Source: Elysia marginata (taxonomy: Eukaryota; Mollusca; Gastropoda; Plakobranchidae). Taken from it: DNA of 23,557 nucleotides. The stretch is taken from assembly GCA_019649035.1 (NCBI GenBank), contig BMAT01009565.1:129348-152904 (forward strand), in the 5' to 3' direction. Position numbers and translations under genes: made by a program. The notes beneath the pieces were generated by a model that ran no database searches, was not told where the DNA came from, and saw only the letters and a list, made by a program, of their open reading frames with translations. Shown in pieces: positions 1 through 10,128 of the stretch (the stretch's first letter is position 1; each line of letters starts with the position of its first letter).

Positions 1-470
1 AGTGCTGCCTCAGTGAAAGCCCTCATCCCGCTCCCCTCCCACCGCCCCAAAAGGAAATTTAGTTTGTAGCTCTTAGTTTTAATCCAGATCTTAAAAAAAA
101 AAGAAATGTTTCATAAGATTCTAAGAATGATGGTTTTGCTTTGTTTTGTCTTTTTAAGCAAGGGAGGTCACTTATATAGAACTAAAGCGTCCAAATTCAG
201 ACAAAGAAACAAGGTGGTCCCATGTTCGCACAAGAAATTCCTGCTTGCAGGGAAATGGATAGGACTGGGCATGAGGGGACAAAAGTGTTAGAGGCCTTTA
301 ATATGAAGTTTTCAATAATCTCTAAATCTGAAAATTCAGTTGCTTGGATCATTTTGTTGGAACTTCACATATTTATTATCCAGCTTTTTTTCTGTTAGTG
401 TACTGTTAGTAATCAACTTAAGAAATTTATGTTTTCTTCAAAATGTGATATATTTTTCTCTCTCTTTCAG
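1..470 (+). other. Intron of the left-edge gene (3' part)
   Basis: This is the sequence upstream of the acceptor at 470. It is AT-rich with no recognisable coding exon. The open frame at 106-291 has no family resemblance and no splice context. The true 5' boundary of the intron is outside the window. Confidence 0.45.
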
Positions 471-524
471 GGGACCAAAGGCATGAAAAAGATCCAGTCC
501 TACTTCAAGCCAAAGAACACATAA
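471..524 (+). CDS. 3' terminal coding exon with PIP-box-like tail, possibly RNase H2 subunit B (partial gene)
   Basis: A good splice acceptor (pyrimidine-rich tract ending CTCTCTTTCAG at 470) is followed by an open frame ending at TAA 522-524. It reads GTKGMKKIQSYFKPKNT. The stretch from Met-Lys-Lys-Ile-Gln to Tyr-Phe resembles a C-terminal PCNA-interacting (PIP) box: a hydrophobic residue, two spacers, then two aromatics, in a basic setting. It lacks the canonical Gln three residues before the Ile. The spacing Gly-Met-Lys-x-Ile-x-x-aromatic-Phe resembles the C-terminus of RNase H2 subunit B, the PCNA-binding subunit of the enzyme that removes ribonucleotides from DNA. A polyadenylation signal AATAAA lies only 18 bases past the stop. 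The rest of the gene would lie left of the window, so the protein name is an inference from one short motif. Other PCNA partners with C-terminal PIP boxes are possible. The exon itself is more certain than its identity. Confidence 0.5.
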   Translation, partial: GTKGMKKIQSYFKPKNT

Positions 525-541
525 TATGAATTTTAATGTAG

Positions 542-547
542 AATAAA
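542..547 (+). terminator. Polyadenylation signal AATAAA for the left-edge gene
   Basis: AATAAA occurs 18 bases after the TAA at 522-524. A second AATAAA is at 655-660. Either could direct cleavage of the left-edge transcript. The short 3' UTR implied by the first is unusual but allowed. Confidence 0.5.
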
Positions 548-660
548 CACTTTGAAACTTTGCATAATTTTTAAAAATATTTTAATGTACTTAATGTAAA
601 ATCACAGTGACTAAAATGTCAATAATACAAATATGTTCTAGAGCATATATATGAAATAAA

Positions 661-2079
661 CCACTACAAACAGTCAAATGTACTATATTTTCAATTTCAT
701 GTATATTCACATAAAATTACCTACAGAAGTAACAAGACAAACAAATAGTAAAAGAACAATTACTCTTAATCTTATAATTATACTTATTAGTACCATAGCT
801 AATAATCATGCCTACACTATCAACCAAATTAGTTTAGACTCCTTATATTATTATTATCACATAATTCACTGTGTATTTCAAAACTCACAAACACTTAACA
901 TTGTGTGACTCTAGTCTCTAGTATTTATTAAAGCAGTAGACATCATTTTGTGTATGTCATTTCTTTGTTTTGAGTTCAGTGTAAGAGAGAATGAGAAAGT
1001 TGTCGCTGTTCTGGACACCAAGAGGCCAATTGAAGAGGTTACACAAGGATAAGACGGAAAAAGAATTCTTAAATGAACAATATGTCAGTTTTCAACAATA
1101 AATTCTTAAGATGAACTGCTTAAACCAGGTCAGGTTTTATCACTCAATTCAATTTTAGATAAATATATCGTTTTCTGAAAATCTTGGCTCAATATTGTCA
1201 TGTAATTGTAAATGCATATATAAATGTGTCATTTAAAGACTATGAGCTTTGGATTGTCATTGTTGATAGGATTAATCTTGTTCAAATTTGTGCTTTCATT
1301 CAGATTCTCATGCTTTAAAAAACGGGAAAATGAAAAAGTACTGGAAAATGGCATTCCTTGTTATAATAAAGAAAAGAAACTTTCCTTCCGTATAAGTACA
1401 TGTAGGACTACATGAACAATTGTAATTTTAGACTCTTGCGTTTTATCTAAAAAAAAATTGACTGCTTTGAAAAAAAACTGATGCTATTACAAGTCATTTC
1501 TTGCTACTGTTAACATTAACAGAATTTTTACTTTTGTAGATAGTCATTGTCAATATTACGTTTATATTGAGAGGATATATGGGGTAAATATAATCTGTCA
1601 CCACGGAATTTGGACCAAAAAAAATTCATTTTTCACAAAATTGGCACCAATTTTAATTGCAGAAAACACTTTTTTGTAATAAAGGCAAATTTAAATTTAA
1701 TTTTAGAACAATTGAAAAACATTTACATGTAGTATGTATTTCACTAGAGTTGCAATAAAATAAATTTCTGAAATTATTTTATCAAATCTAAAGGAATACA
1801 TAATTTGGTAGTAATACAATGTATTCACATCTAAAAATAATGCAAACCTGCCACTCTTTAAAATGGAAAATCAGTATGATTGAGCAAAAAAAATCAGTAT
1901 TCAGGGTTAACAAATCTGTATGACCATGTGCCGGTACTTATAAACTATGGCACTATTTAGCGAAATTGAACAGTAGCACTTCGATTCTAATTTAGCCAAA
2001 GTAATTTCAATTAAAAAAAAAAAGAAACAAAAATAACAATTAAAAAACTACCATGAAATTGTACACATTAACTTGAAAT
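661..2079. other. Intergenic, AT-rich, nothing recognisable
   Basis: The open frames here (for example 678-908 and 1224-1415) are short, rich in AT-type residues and resemble no family. No RNA gene or clear transposon end was seen. Confidence 0.5.
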
Positions 2080-2137
2080 AAAAATGGAATTTCCCTACCC
2101 TTGCAAGCTAAGCATGCCACGTTTTTTGAGCGTTAAT
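2080..2137. repeat. Direct repeat copy A (~58 bases)
   Basis: Starts AAAAATGGAATTTCCC and contains AGCATGC then a T-rich TTTTTTGAGC stretch. It matches 2957-3015 in the same orientation with roughly ten differences. The similarity fades on both sides. On the - strand both copies can be read with shared residues (Ala-Gln-Lys, His-Ala, then GKFHFY), but this copy has an in-frame stop. Confidence 0.7.
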
Positions 2138-2956
2138 AAAGCTATTTTGAAATTAGCACTATCTAGACAGATAGGGCCTCGGTCTAGAATCTAGGTCTCG
2201 GTGTGTCATACTGTCAATGCGTGTGGTACAGTTGCACTGTTTAGTTATAGGTTACATAAGGCTAGATTCTAAGCCTATTAATTTTCCTTCGGTTCTTGTA
2301 CACTATTTGTCGCTGCTCCAAGCCTGTAGGCCTATAATTTACACTTGTATTTGGAACCATGAGTTGATATCTAAATTTTAATGAAGTCTACCAATCAGCT
2401 GTGCGTTTATAATGAAAAATATAAATATTTAAAGGAAAAGGCTTATGAAAACCTTGTCAAACTTTGTAAAGAATTCGGTCCTTGTGTTAGCACGAACGCA
2501 ATTCCTAAGACGATTAACATCAGCGCTGCATTTGGCAGAGAAATGAAGTAAAATAAAAATTTAAACTGTCCGGTACCAGAAACAATCATGTAAACCGTTG
2601 TGCACTAAAACTGGTATTTTGACTAGTACAGTGACGCAACATCCAGCATCATGACTCCCCTCTATTCCACTTAGGGGTGAGACTTCACGGTCGCTAATTT
2701 TCAAAATTTCACAGCATTCTTATGGCGACCTGGAAAACTCCCAGATAATCTAAGTAATTTCATAAACACTGTCAATACTCAAAACTAGCTGAAAATGTAT
2801 TTGAAAATATGAACTGGTCTTAAAGAGAACAAAAGAACATGCAATTTAATAAAAAGGCGCGGCACAATACGATTACAGCTACCGTTATCAAGACAATATT
2901 TGCCTTTTAATATACTACAGCATCACAAAGAAAACCAACTTCTGGGCCTAATGTAT

Positions 2957-3015
2957 AAAAATGGAATTTCCCTTCCCCTGTAAACTCAGCATGCAACGGT
3001 TTTTGAGCCTGTAAT
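2957..3015. repeat. Direct repeat copy B (~58 bases)
   Basis: Partner of 2080-2137, about 880 bases downstream. This copy sits inside a 68-codon open frame on the - strand (2907-3113), which is not otherwise recognisable. It may be a fragment of an interspersed repeat, or one of two ends of an older insertion. Confidence 0.7.
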
Positions 3016-3689
3016 GACGGGGTTAGTTGGATGAAATACGTACAGCCTCTTAGTAAAAATCGAGTTTTCTTTAATATACGATTCGCTAACTGTGTATCAC
3101 GAAATGCTATCAATCAAACATGTTTGAATGTGTAACTGAGCTATAACACATATACCATTTGTACGTAATGTATAGAAATGAAGAACAAATAAAGTCTGGC
3201 CATAAGAAAAATTAATACGTTTATTTTTGAGCAAACACAGACAAAGGTGTTTCTACTCAAACAAGTATGCATTTTTTACTTAAAATTGTATTGTACATTT
3301 TTATTATACATTTTAAAAAAGAAGCTGTTGGATCCCATATTTTCAAATAGTGGCACACTGAGATTTATTAGAAACAAAAAAATAAAATCAACCGTAAAAA
3401 GGAAATGAAGTTTGAATCACAACATAAAATGTTTGGTATTTGTAGAATTTTGAGAACAAACTTTTCAAAAAAGACAAAGTTTTTATAAAATATGTTGTAA
3501 CTTGAAAGTTAAAATTGTTGTCTATAGTTGTATAAAGCACCATAAATATGATATTTAGTCATGTATGAAAATATTTACAGATAAAATCTTTAAAAATTAA
3601 CATTTTTAAATGAGTCTCTGAGTTTGGTGACAAAGGGTTGTGCATCTGTGAATCATCGAAATGATGAACAAAATATTTTCAGATACCAG
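3016..3689. other. Intergenic, AT-rich
   Basis: No coding, RNA or repeat structure was recognised apart from A/T homopolymer runs. Confidence 0.45.
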
Positions 3690-4173
3690 TACAGTGGAAG
3701 CCTCCAAAATCAAAGCATTGATACTTCAAAATACGCATCATTTGATGTTTTTTAAGTCGAAGATTTTCATTTCCCCTTCAGATTTGATCTCAGTATTTTA
3801 AAAGTCAGTGAAGATCAATACCCTTAATTTGAAGTTTATATTGCCGCCTTTAGAGGTTTCCCTAATGTTTTCTAGCAAATTCACTTTCACTTCTCAAAAA
3901 ATATGACATGCTTATGATTACGAAAAACTATCACTGCATAAATTTGCCAACCTACAATCCACACATATGTGTCTACTCTTAACTCTATAGCCCACAGAAT
4001 TATTAGGTTTTTGCGAGTTTGCATGGTTGGGATGAGGCAGGAAGGTGTTATTAATAGTAATATAGCAAAAGAAATGGCTATGTACATAAACCTGGGATTT
4101 TAAGTATAATTTGAGACTCAAGAGAAGTTTTTGTTCATTCCCAAGAGATTGAAATCATAAAGTTTCCACTGTA
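3690..4173. mobile_element. Candidate mariner-type short element, TACAGTGGAA ends
   Basis: The left end TACAGTGGAAG (3690-3700) and the reverse complement of the right end (4163-4173, giving TACAGTGGAAA) match at 10 of 11 bases. Both ends begin with TA, as expected for Tc1/mariner insertion at TA. No transposase frame is present. The termini are short and the element is about 484 bases, so chance pairing is possible. The ends resemble those of the better supported element at 21474-21740. Confidence 0.4.
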
Positions 4174-4237
4174 CATGTGTCACCATAAGTGTGACAAATG
4201 ATTTAATGTTGAAACATTAATTGATGTCTCTTATATT

Positions 4238-4329
4238 ACATCACAACACGTAAAAAATTTTTTAATGAATTGACCAAAAAATGATAACATTCAAAATCTG
4301 TCAATTGTGATGCAAGACAAAATTTTTGT
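4238..4329. repeat. Interspersed repeat copy 1
   Basis: Shares an ordered series of blocks with 7025-7125: ACATCACAA, a TTTTAAT(T/G)GA-type segment, TCAAAATCTGT, TGTGATGCA(A/G)GACAAAA. The copies are in the same orientation, with small insertions and deletions between blocks. Confidence 0.6.
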
Positions 4330-5473
4330 TAACCATCACAGCTGACAGATTTTAATGTTTTAGCCTATTATAATTTTCTTTCCCTTAAACTTTTTGAAGT
4401 CTTTATAGATAAAATTTACAACCATAGGCATTATCATTACTATGTATATGTAAAAAGCAGCTCAAATGAATCTTGTCAACAATAAATGGGGAAAGATTGT
4501 GTTGAAGTCTGGCGTGACAGCTAGCATCAGAACTGATAATCAATACTAACAGGTGACATCGCTTTACAAAATTTTGTCCAACATCAGAAAGAACAGCCTT
4601 AAATCATTTAATGCACTCACAATCATCCCAAAGCTCATAGCTTTTGATAAGTAAAAAAAACTACATGTATAACAACAACCGAAAAAGCTGGTCAAATTTA
4701 TGATATCCATGGCAACAAAAGATTGGTCATTAAATAAAATACAATTAAACACTATCATTGCTTTAGAAACAAAAATGACTCTCTGTGCCCAAACTACTGT
4801 GTTTCTTGAGGCAACACCTCAAATAATTTGATTCAGAACTTCAACTTATTGAAGCAAGAATTTTGCAATTTATCTTTAATATATAACTTTTATTACAAGG
4901 TTTTAAATCTTTAGAAATATGGAAAGTAGTGGAAAAATCCTCTCAAGACATTTTCATCGGGTGACAAACACACAGTCACACATCTGCAGGCACTAGACAA
5001 CAATAATACTCTCAGAGGACCTAACTACAGTGTAGTTTATTTCGTTTGTGTTCCTATTTTTATTTTAGATAGATACATCATCCATTTATTCATACATATA
5101 CACAAGAATGGTAGATTTGAAAAAAATCTTGCAATAAATTAAAGTAATAAATGTAAGCTGTGTGAATGCACAGAAAAACTTTGGCTGCAGGCTCAGGCCC
5201 AGGGCAAGGCAATAAGACTAGAGTAAGACATTAAGAGGCTAACCAAGGTACAGATATTTTCAAAGGGACGGTATTTTTTAATCAAGCACTACATCAATAA
5301 ATCCCACTGAATCTGTAAATGAATACTTGAACTTGAAGGCACAGTTAGTTATCATCATAAATGCTAAACAAATTCAAATGATTTTAAAATTTAAACCAGT
5401 TTGCCAGCCCATTTTGTGGTACATGTAATATGCCTTGACCTCCATTTTTAGTTAAAAGAGCAGCTGTGCTGTA
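4330..5473. other. Intergenic, nothing recognisable
   Basis: Short open frames only, with no family resemblance. No RNA gene or transposon end was identified. Confidence 0.45.
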
Positions 5474-5619
5474 TACAGTCAACTCCGTCAATTTTCAGTT
5501 AACTCCATTCTTTGTGTGTGAGTGTGTATGTGTTCCATAAGGACTATTAATATATGTTTAAGGGCTTGCACATAGCTTGACCTGGAATTTGGAAATGAAC
5601 TTAAGCAGGGTTGACTGCA
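5474..5619. mobile_element. Candidate mariner-type MITE, TACAGTCAACTCC ends
   Basis: The left end TACAGTCAACTCC (5474-5486) pairs with the reverse complement of GGTTGACTGCA (5609-5619), giving TGCAGTCAACC. The pairing continues loosely inward. At 146 bases it is non-coding. It contains a TG-rich run at about 5513-5532. The ends belong to the same TACAGT-type family as 21474-21740. Confidence 0.4.
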
Positions 5620-6260
5620 TGTGCTTTGAAAGATAAGTTTACCAATATGCCTAAACCTGGAGTCTATATCATACACATAAAACAAACTTACAAGTAAAGC
5701 ATAATTTTAATTCAACAAAATTCATTAAAAACAAATGTTATTGTTGTGCTTAACCATTTTTTAATTAATTTTACAATATGTACAATTAAAGCCTACAGTT
5801 GAATAATTGTTTAAAGCACCAACGATTATTTGAAAAAAACAAAAAGCAGGTTCATTAATAAGAGATCAACATTGAGGCACAATCAGATTCAGAGATCACA
5901 AGCAAAGAAAGATCATTAACACTGACCCCTATTCTAAACCCTTGTCCAAAAAAGAAGTGAACATGTGTAGTAATATAATAATGTAAGGCACAAGCACAAG
6001 ATTTAAACTTCAATAGTTAATATAAATACTCAGTGGAATCCTTTAGTTAAAGTCAATACCTTTGTTATGGAAAACTCTTGCTCAAAGTCAACATATGTTT
6101 TTGGTCCCAAAGTGTTGACTTTATCAGGATCTACTGCATTTATGTAGGCCTACCCAGAAGAATGTACTGTTTTGTACAGTACCATTTTTTTCCCTCATTA
6201 TTGCCCGCATAATTTTTTACTAATTTGCCCTAAATATCTATTCAGAGACTTCAGAGATTT
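5620..6260. other. Intergenic; includes a possible degraded short element (6028-6139)
   Basis: CAGTGGAATCC at about 6031 and the reverse complement of AGGATCTACTGCA (6126-6138) form a weak inverted pair, with internal AAGTCAATACC/AAGTCAACAT segments. This looks like a further decayed member of the TACAGT-ended group. Nothing else is recognisable. Confidence 0.3.
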
Positions 6261-6615
6261 CAGAATAATACAGATAGGATGATCCTAAAAAAGAACAAAA
6301 GAGAGCATGTAACACTGCTTCTTGTACATCAACATTGGGTTCCTGTAGATGCTAGGTTAAAATTTAAATTAGCTGTACTTTGTCACAAAGTTCTACAAAA
6401 CAAAGCACCATTGTATTTGTCATCTATGATTAGCATTTACTAAGCATCTCGCACATTGCCCAGTAGCAGTAAAATTCGTTAGTTGTACCTACAGTGAAAA
6501 CTAAGAACTATGGAGAAAGATCATTTTCATATGCAGCTCCTCACATTTGGAACTCGCTTCCTCTGCCCATTTGACAGATCAAGGACTCGCAGGAGTTCAA
6601 AATAAATGTATATGT
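6261..6615 (+). pseudogene. LINE reverse transcriptase C-terminal fragment (L2/CR1-like), decayed
   Basis: Reading from 6261, the translation matches the conserved C-terminal tail of L2/CR1-type LINE ORF2 proteins. It gives QNNTDRMILKKNKREHVT, then HQHWVPVDARLKFKLAVL and HKVLQNKAPLYLSSMI. After a frameshift near 6500 it gives YGERSFSYAAPHIWNSLPL. These correspond to the usual 'RxxHVTPLLxxLHWLPVxxRIxFKL' and 'YGxRAFSxAAPxLWNSLP' regions. In-frame stops lie at 6441 (TAA), 6480 (TAG), 6495 (TGA) and 6572 (TGA). Such elements are often 5'-truncated, so only the 3' end of the ORF is expected. It is not functional. Confidence 0.85.
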
Positions 6616-7024
6616 TATTAATTATCATGGATTTGATATAGGACACTTACTTATGGAAGGGTCTTTTCCACTAAATTTTTATAACTATCTTGAAAGTTCA
6701 TACATGTAAAATAAACAAAAATGAAAATCTAAGGATAACAACACGCAGCAGAAGCACCCATCCTAGACAGTCCTCCTATTGAGCTTGCCCTCCTTTCATA
6801 AGGCCAGAGCTTTCTCAACCAGCACCAGGTGGCCCGCTCAGTGAAGTCTATTCTACTCTGTTGTCTATAGGCCTACATTTGAGGCTGTGAGTGTGAATGA
6901 CAAAAGATTGTAAATAGGGGGGCCTATACCATTTGTGATTGTGGACAAACCAGTTTCAGAAACATAAAATTAGTGATACTGTAATAATGGTTTGATGTTA
7001 CATACACCGGTACACTGTAAAGTC
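6616..7024. other. Intergenic, possibly the LINE 3' tail followed by unique sequence
   Basis: Non-coding. The LINE 3' UTR boundary cannot be placed and no clear microsatellite tail was identified. Confidence 0.35.
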
Positions 7025-7125
7025 ACATCACAATGCTTTGTCACAAACTTTTAATTGAGTGAACAAGAAATAAAGAAACTGTCACACTCAAAATCTGTTG
7101 TTTGTGATGCAGGACAAAAAATGTC
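7025..7125. repeat. Interspersed repeat copy 2
   Basis: Partner of 4238-4329, in the same orientation. It shares ACATCACAA, ACTTTTAATTGA-like, CTCAAAATCTGT and TGTGATGCAGGACAAAA blocks. No terminal inverted repeat or reading frame was recognised. Confidence 0.6.
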
Positions 7126-8935
7126 TTGCACAGAGTCAGACAATATAATACATTTTGTAGATTGAGACTGATAGAATGGAGGATTTTACTTATTGAGAAG
7201 TAGTGGTATAATAATAAAATACAATGTAGCAAGACACACTTTGAAAAATTTGGAGATTGCTTTATCAGGAGGGAAGGAGGTATAATGCTATAGAGGAATG
7301 CACACAGTAGTTGATAAAACACATATACAAACGCTGACAATAATTTAGTGGTCATTTTTTAACACTTATAACAGTGACTTGATAGCAGCTTCATTATAAG
7401 ATCTTTGGTTTCAGATTCAAAATATTTTTAGGTAAACTTTTAAGATGTACAATAGGAAGTAATAGATAATAACTTATCGGAGGTATCCAAAACAAACTAA
7501 ATTATAGATCAAGATAATGGTGTCACTTATAATGTGATTAAGGTAACCAGTTAAGTTCTACCCAGCCATGAAAATTGAGAATGATTTCAACAAAAAAAAA
7601 TTGACAAAGCTATCACTGTTTTTGTAATAACAGGATTTATAAACCATTGTGATAGTAAAAAAAAACTTAATTGTGGCCAATATTATCTGAGGAAGGAAAT
7701 AGTAGAAAAAATTGTCTTACATATATATAGTTACAATGTTATTTAAAGTTGTTTTCAGCATTGGGAAGAATAAGCCATATCAAGATTATAATTCTAGGAC
7801 ACATACTAGTTACTTTTAAAATAGTAAGCTCTAACTCTAAGCATACTTGCTTTAAAATATACTTCTTAATTGCTCAAAATGGTATTATCAGCAGGGACTT
7901 AGTAAATACTAAAACTGTATGAATACATTTTCCCATTCTCTGTGACTGAAAAAAAAAAACAGGCTCTAAAATAAGATTGTCCTAAATTTGTTTGTTTGCA
8001 GTGGACCTTGAATCCAACAAACTTCTCAGGAATATTATTAAGTTTTTCAAAACCTAGGTTTGTTAAGAGAAATTTCTCTTTGTAGTATCCCAAAACAAGT
8101 AAAATGAGAAAAAGGTAAGCTATCTATCATTATTAACCTTGCATTTTACAGCCCAGTTCAGATATTTCAAGCCCCATGAATTCTAATCTGAAATTATCCA
8201 AAAATTGACTTACTGGTATGCCTATGCATTACAAAAGGAAAATTAAACCCATAACCTTAATAGAGTAGTATCTGGTTAAGCGAACGTTAGATAAATGCTT
8301 TGCCTGCGGTTTAACTAACACCTAATCACGATGACCTTTTTTTTTCTATATGATCAGTACACCCTAAACACACGCACCATCGTCTAAATGCACGCTATGA
8401 TTTATGAGATAGGTAAAAATAATTGAATCAGGCAACCGCAGAAAAAGCCAGAATCACTCCAGAGGGATTCTTGTCTTCCTTTGTTGTATCACTACAATGC
8501 TACATTTACATGTTTTGAGTTGGGAAGGCTTGGGGGCAGGGGCATGAAGAGGGAGGCATGGAGGGTAAAAGCTGGACAAAGGCCTGTCGAGTGGGGATAG
8601 TTTGTGTAGACGTTAGACTAGAGCAAGCGAAATGATCATGACGCAATGTTCACTTCGCCCATACCGCACTGACAGGTAAACTGTTGTAGGCTAGCCTATA
8701 ACACCTCTAGTGTTCAGCTCGACCATGCCTCCCCATTGGTCTCCCCCCTGCCCTCTTCGGTCAATAAAGAGTTGGATGTTTGCAGTGCGATAACTGCTAA
8801 GCCAAACCAGCTCACATACAGTAGATAAATCTAGATCACTAGCCTGTATATAAAAGTACATGTAAATGTATCACTGATATTCTTTTCTATACTTTGTCAA
8901 ATTGTGTGGTGCAGGGAAACAATTTGGTTTTTAGG
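7126..8935. other. Intergenic, nothing recognisable
   Basis: Short open frames (such as 7041-7355 and 7899-8093, - strand) lack family resemblance and codon-level structure. A slightly more GC-rich part at 8500-8770 shows no gene. Confidence 0.45.
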
Positions 8936-9023
8936 TAGTGCCGGGGTGATCACTCGAAAAAACTTATTCATTCGAAAATAAAGCAACTGCCTATGAATAA
9001 TGAATAAATGAGGTTTGAGTAAT

Positions 9024-9077
9024 GAATAATTTGCGGGTAGTGAATAATCTGCGGGTAGTGAATCTTTTTCGGGTAGT
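9024..9077 (+). repeat. Three 18-base tandem repeats
   Basis: Units 9024-9041, 9042-9059 and 9060-9077 read GAATAATTTGCGGGTAGT, GAATAATCTGCGGGTAGT and GAATCTTTTTCGGGTAGT. They lie about 90 bases inside the proposed left end of the hAT element. Subterminal repeats of this kind are typical transposase-binding sites in hAT elements; that role is inferred. Confidence 0.8.
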
Positions 9078-9874
9078 AAATCTTTCTGGAGTGAGTTATT
9101 TGCATTCAGACTGGCCAGTTTGAATCAGCTGAATAAAAGAATAACCTACTTGCTCTCGTGTTTTGAATAAAAGCAAAAGAGAGGGGAAGTATGTGATGAG
9201 AGACGCGCGACCAGCGAGGCAGGCAGTCGCGCAGGCCGTATAGACGCCTTTTGTAAGCTATTAGATATAGGCCTACTAATAGATCACTGGTTGTGGCTTG
9301 TCATTATAATTCATGTGACAGGGTGCTAGGGCTGGCCTCAGTGGCCTAAGACAATTGCTGGTGCTCTCCATCCTCTCCGAGTGACCGCTATCGGTGCCGG
9401 CTGCCTGTTATGATATCAAAGGCTGTGATTCTTGAATTCTGTTGTGCAGGTGGCCATGGCACTTGCTCGTCATGTCGTAAGATTGATCAAGGGCCCCAAA
9501 TTGTTGGAAGAATGAAACAATTAAAAGTCAGTGCAAATCTCATGGTCTTCCCATTTCTTGCTTACTGCCTTTGCTATCTCTACTGTCCATTTGCTCACTA
9601 GCGCTCTGTTTTTCACTTTTTGTTGTCACAGCTTAAACCATTTTCTATTTTTTTTCTTAACTCATTCTTTTCATACTTGCAATTTTTTGGTTAGCAGTAC
9701 TCATCATTATAACCGCTTGCGTTTCCTTTGCCAAAGTAACTTATCCATGTCATATTTGTAATTTTTTTTATGAACCTGGTAAAATGCTAAGCTTATTTTG
9801 TGATTAGCGTTCAATTGAAATTGGTAAAACGCTGGTTTGTTTTAACATCAACTTAAATAATTGATATCTTCCTA

Positions 9875-9900
9875 CACACATATATATACATATATATATG
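9875..9900. repeat. CA/TA microsatellite
   Basis: Short run of CACACATATATATACATATATATATG, a simple dinucleotide repeat within the hAT 5' region. No function inferred. Confidence 0.8.
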
Positions 9901-10099
9901 CTTATAATTTTTATTTTGTTTTGCTTCATAACGTCACTCTGAGTCTGACTCTAAACCTACTTTGTTTTTCAATACTTAAATTTATTGATCTCTTGCACTA
10001 TTTTGTATTCCTGAATTACCCATCAAATAGTTATGTATAAATATTGGAACTTTTGTGTGGGTTTTTTTTTCTCACAAAAAATAAGACATTTTCCATCAT

Positions 10100-10118
10100 N
10101 NNNNNNNNNNNNNNNNNN
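10100..10118. other. Assembly gap (19 N)
   Basis: Nineteen undefined bases. The 12 bases on each side are identical (ATTTTCCATCAT at 10088-10099 and 10119-10130). The gap may be an artefact between two overlapping sequence ends. Confidence 0.97.
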
Positions 10119-10128
10119 ATTTTCCATC

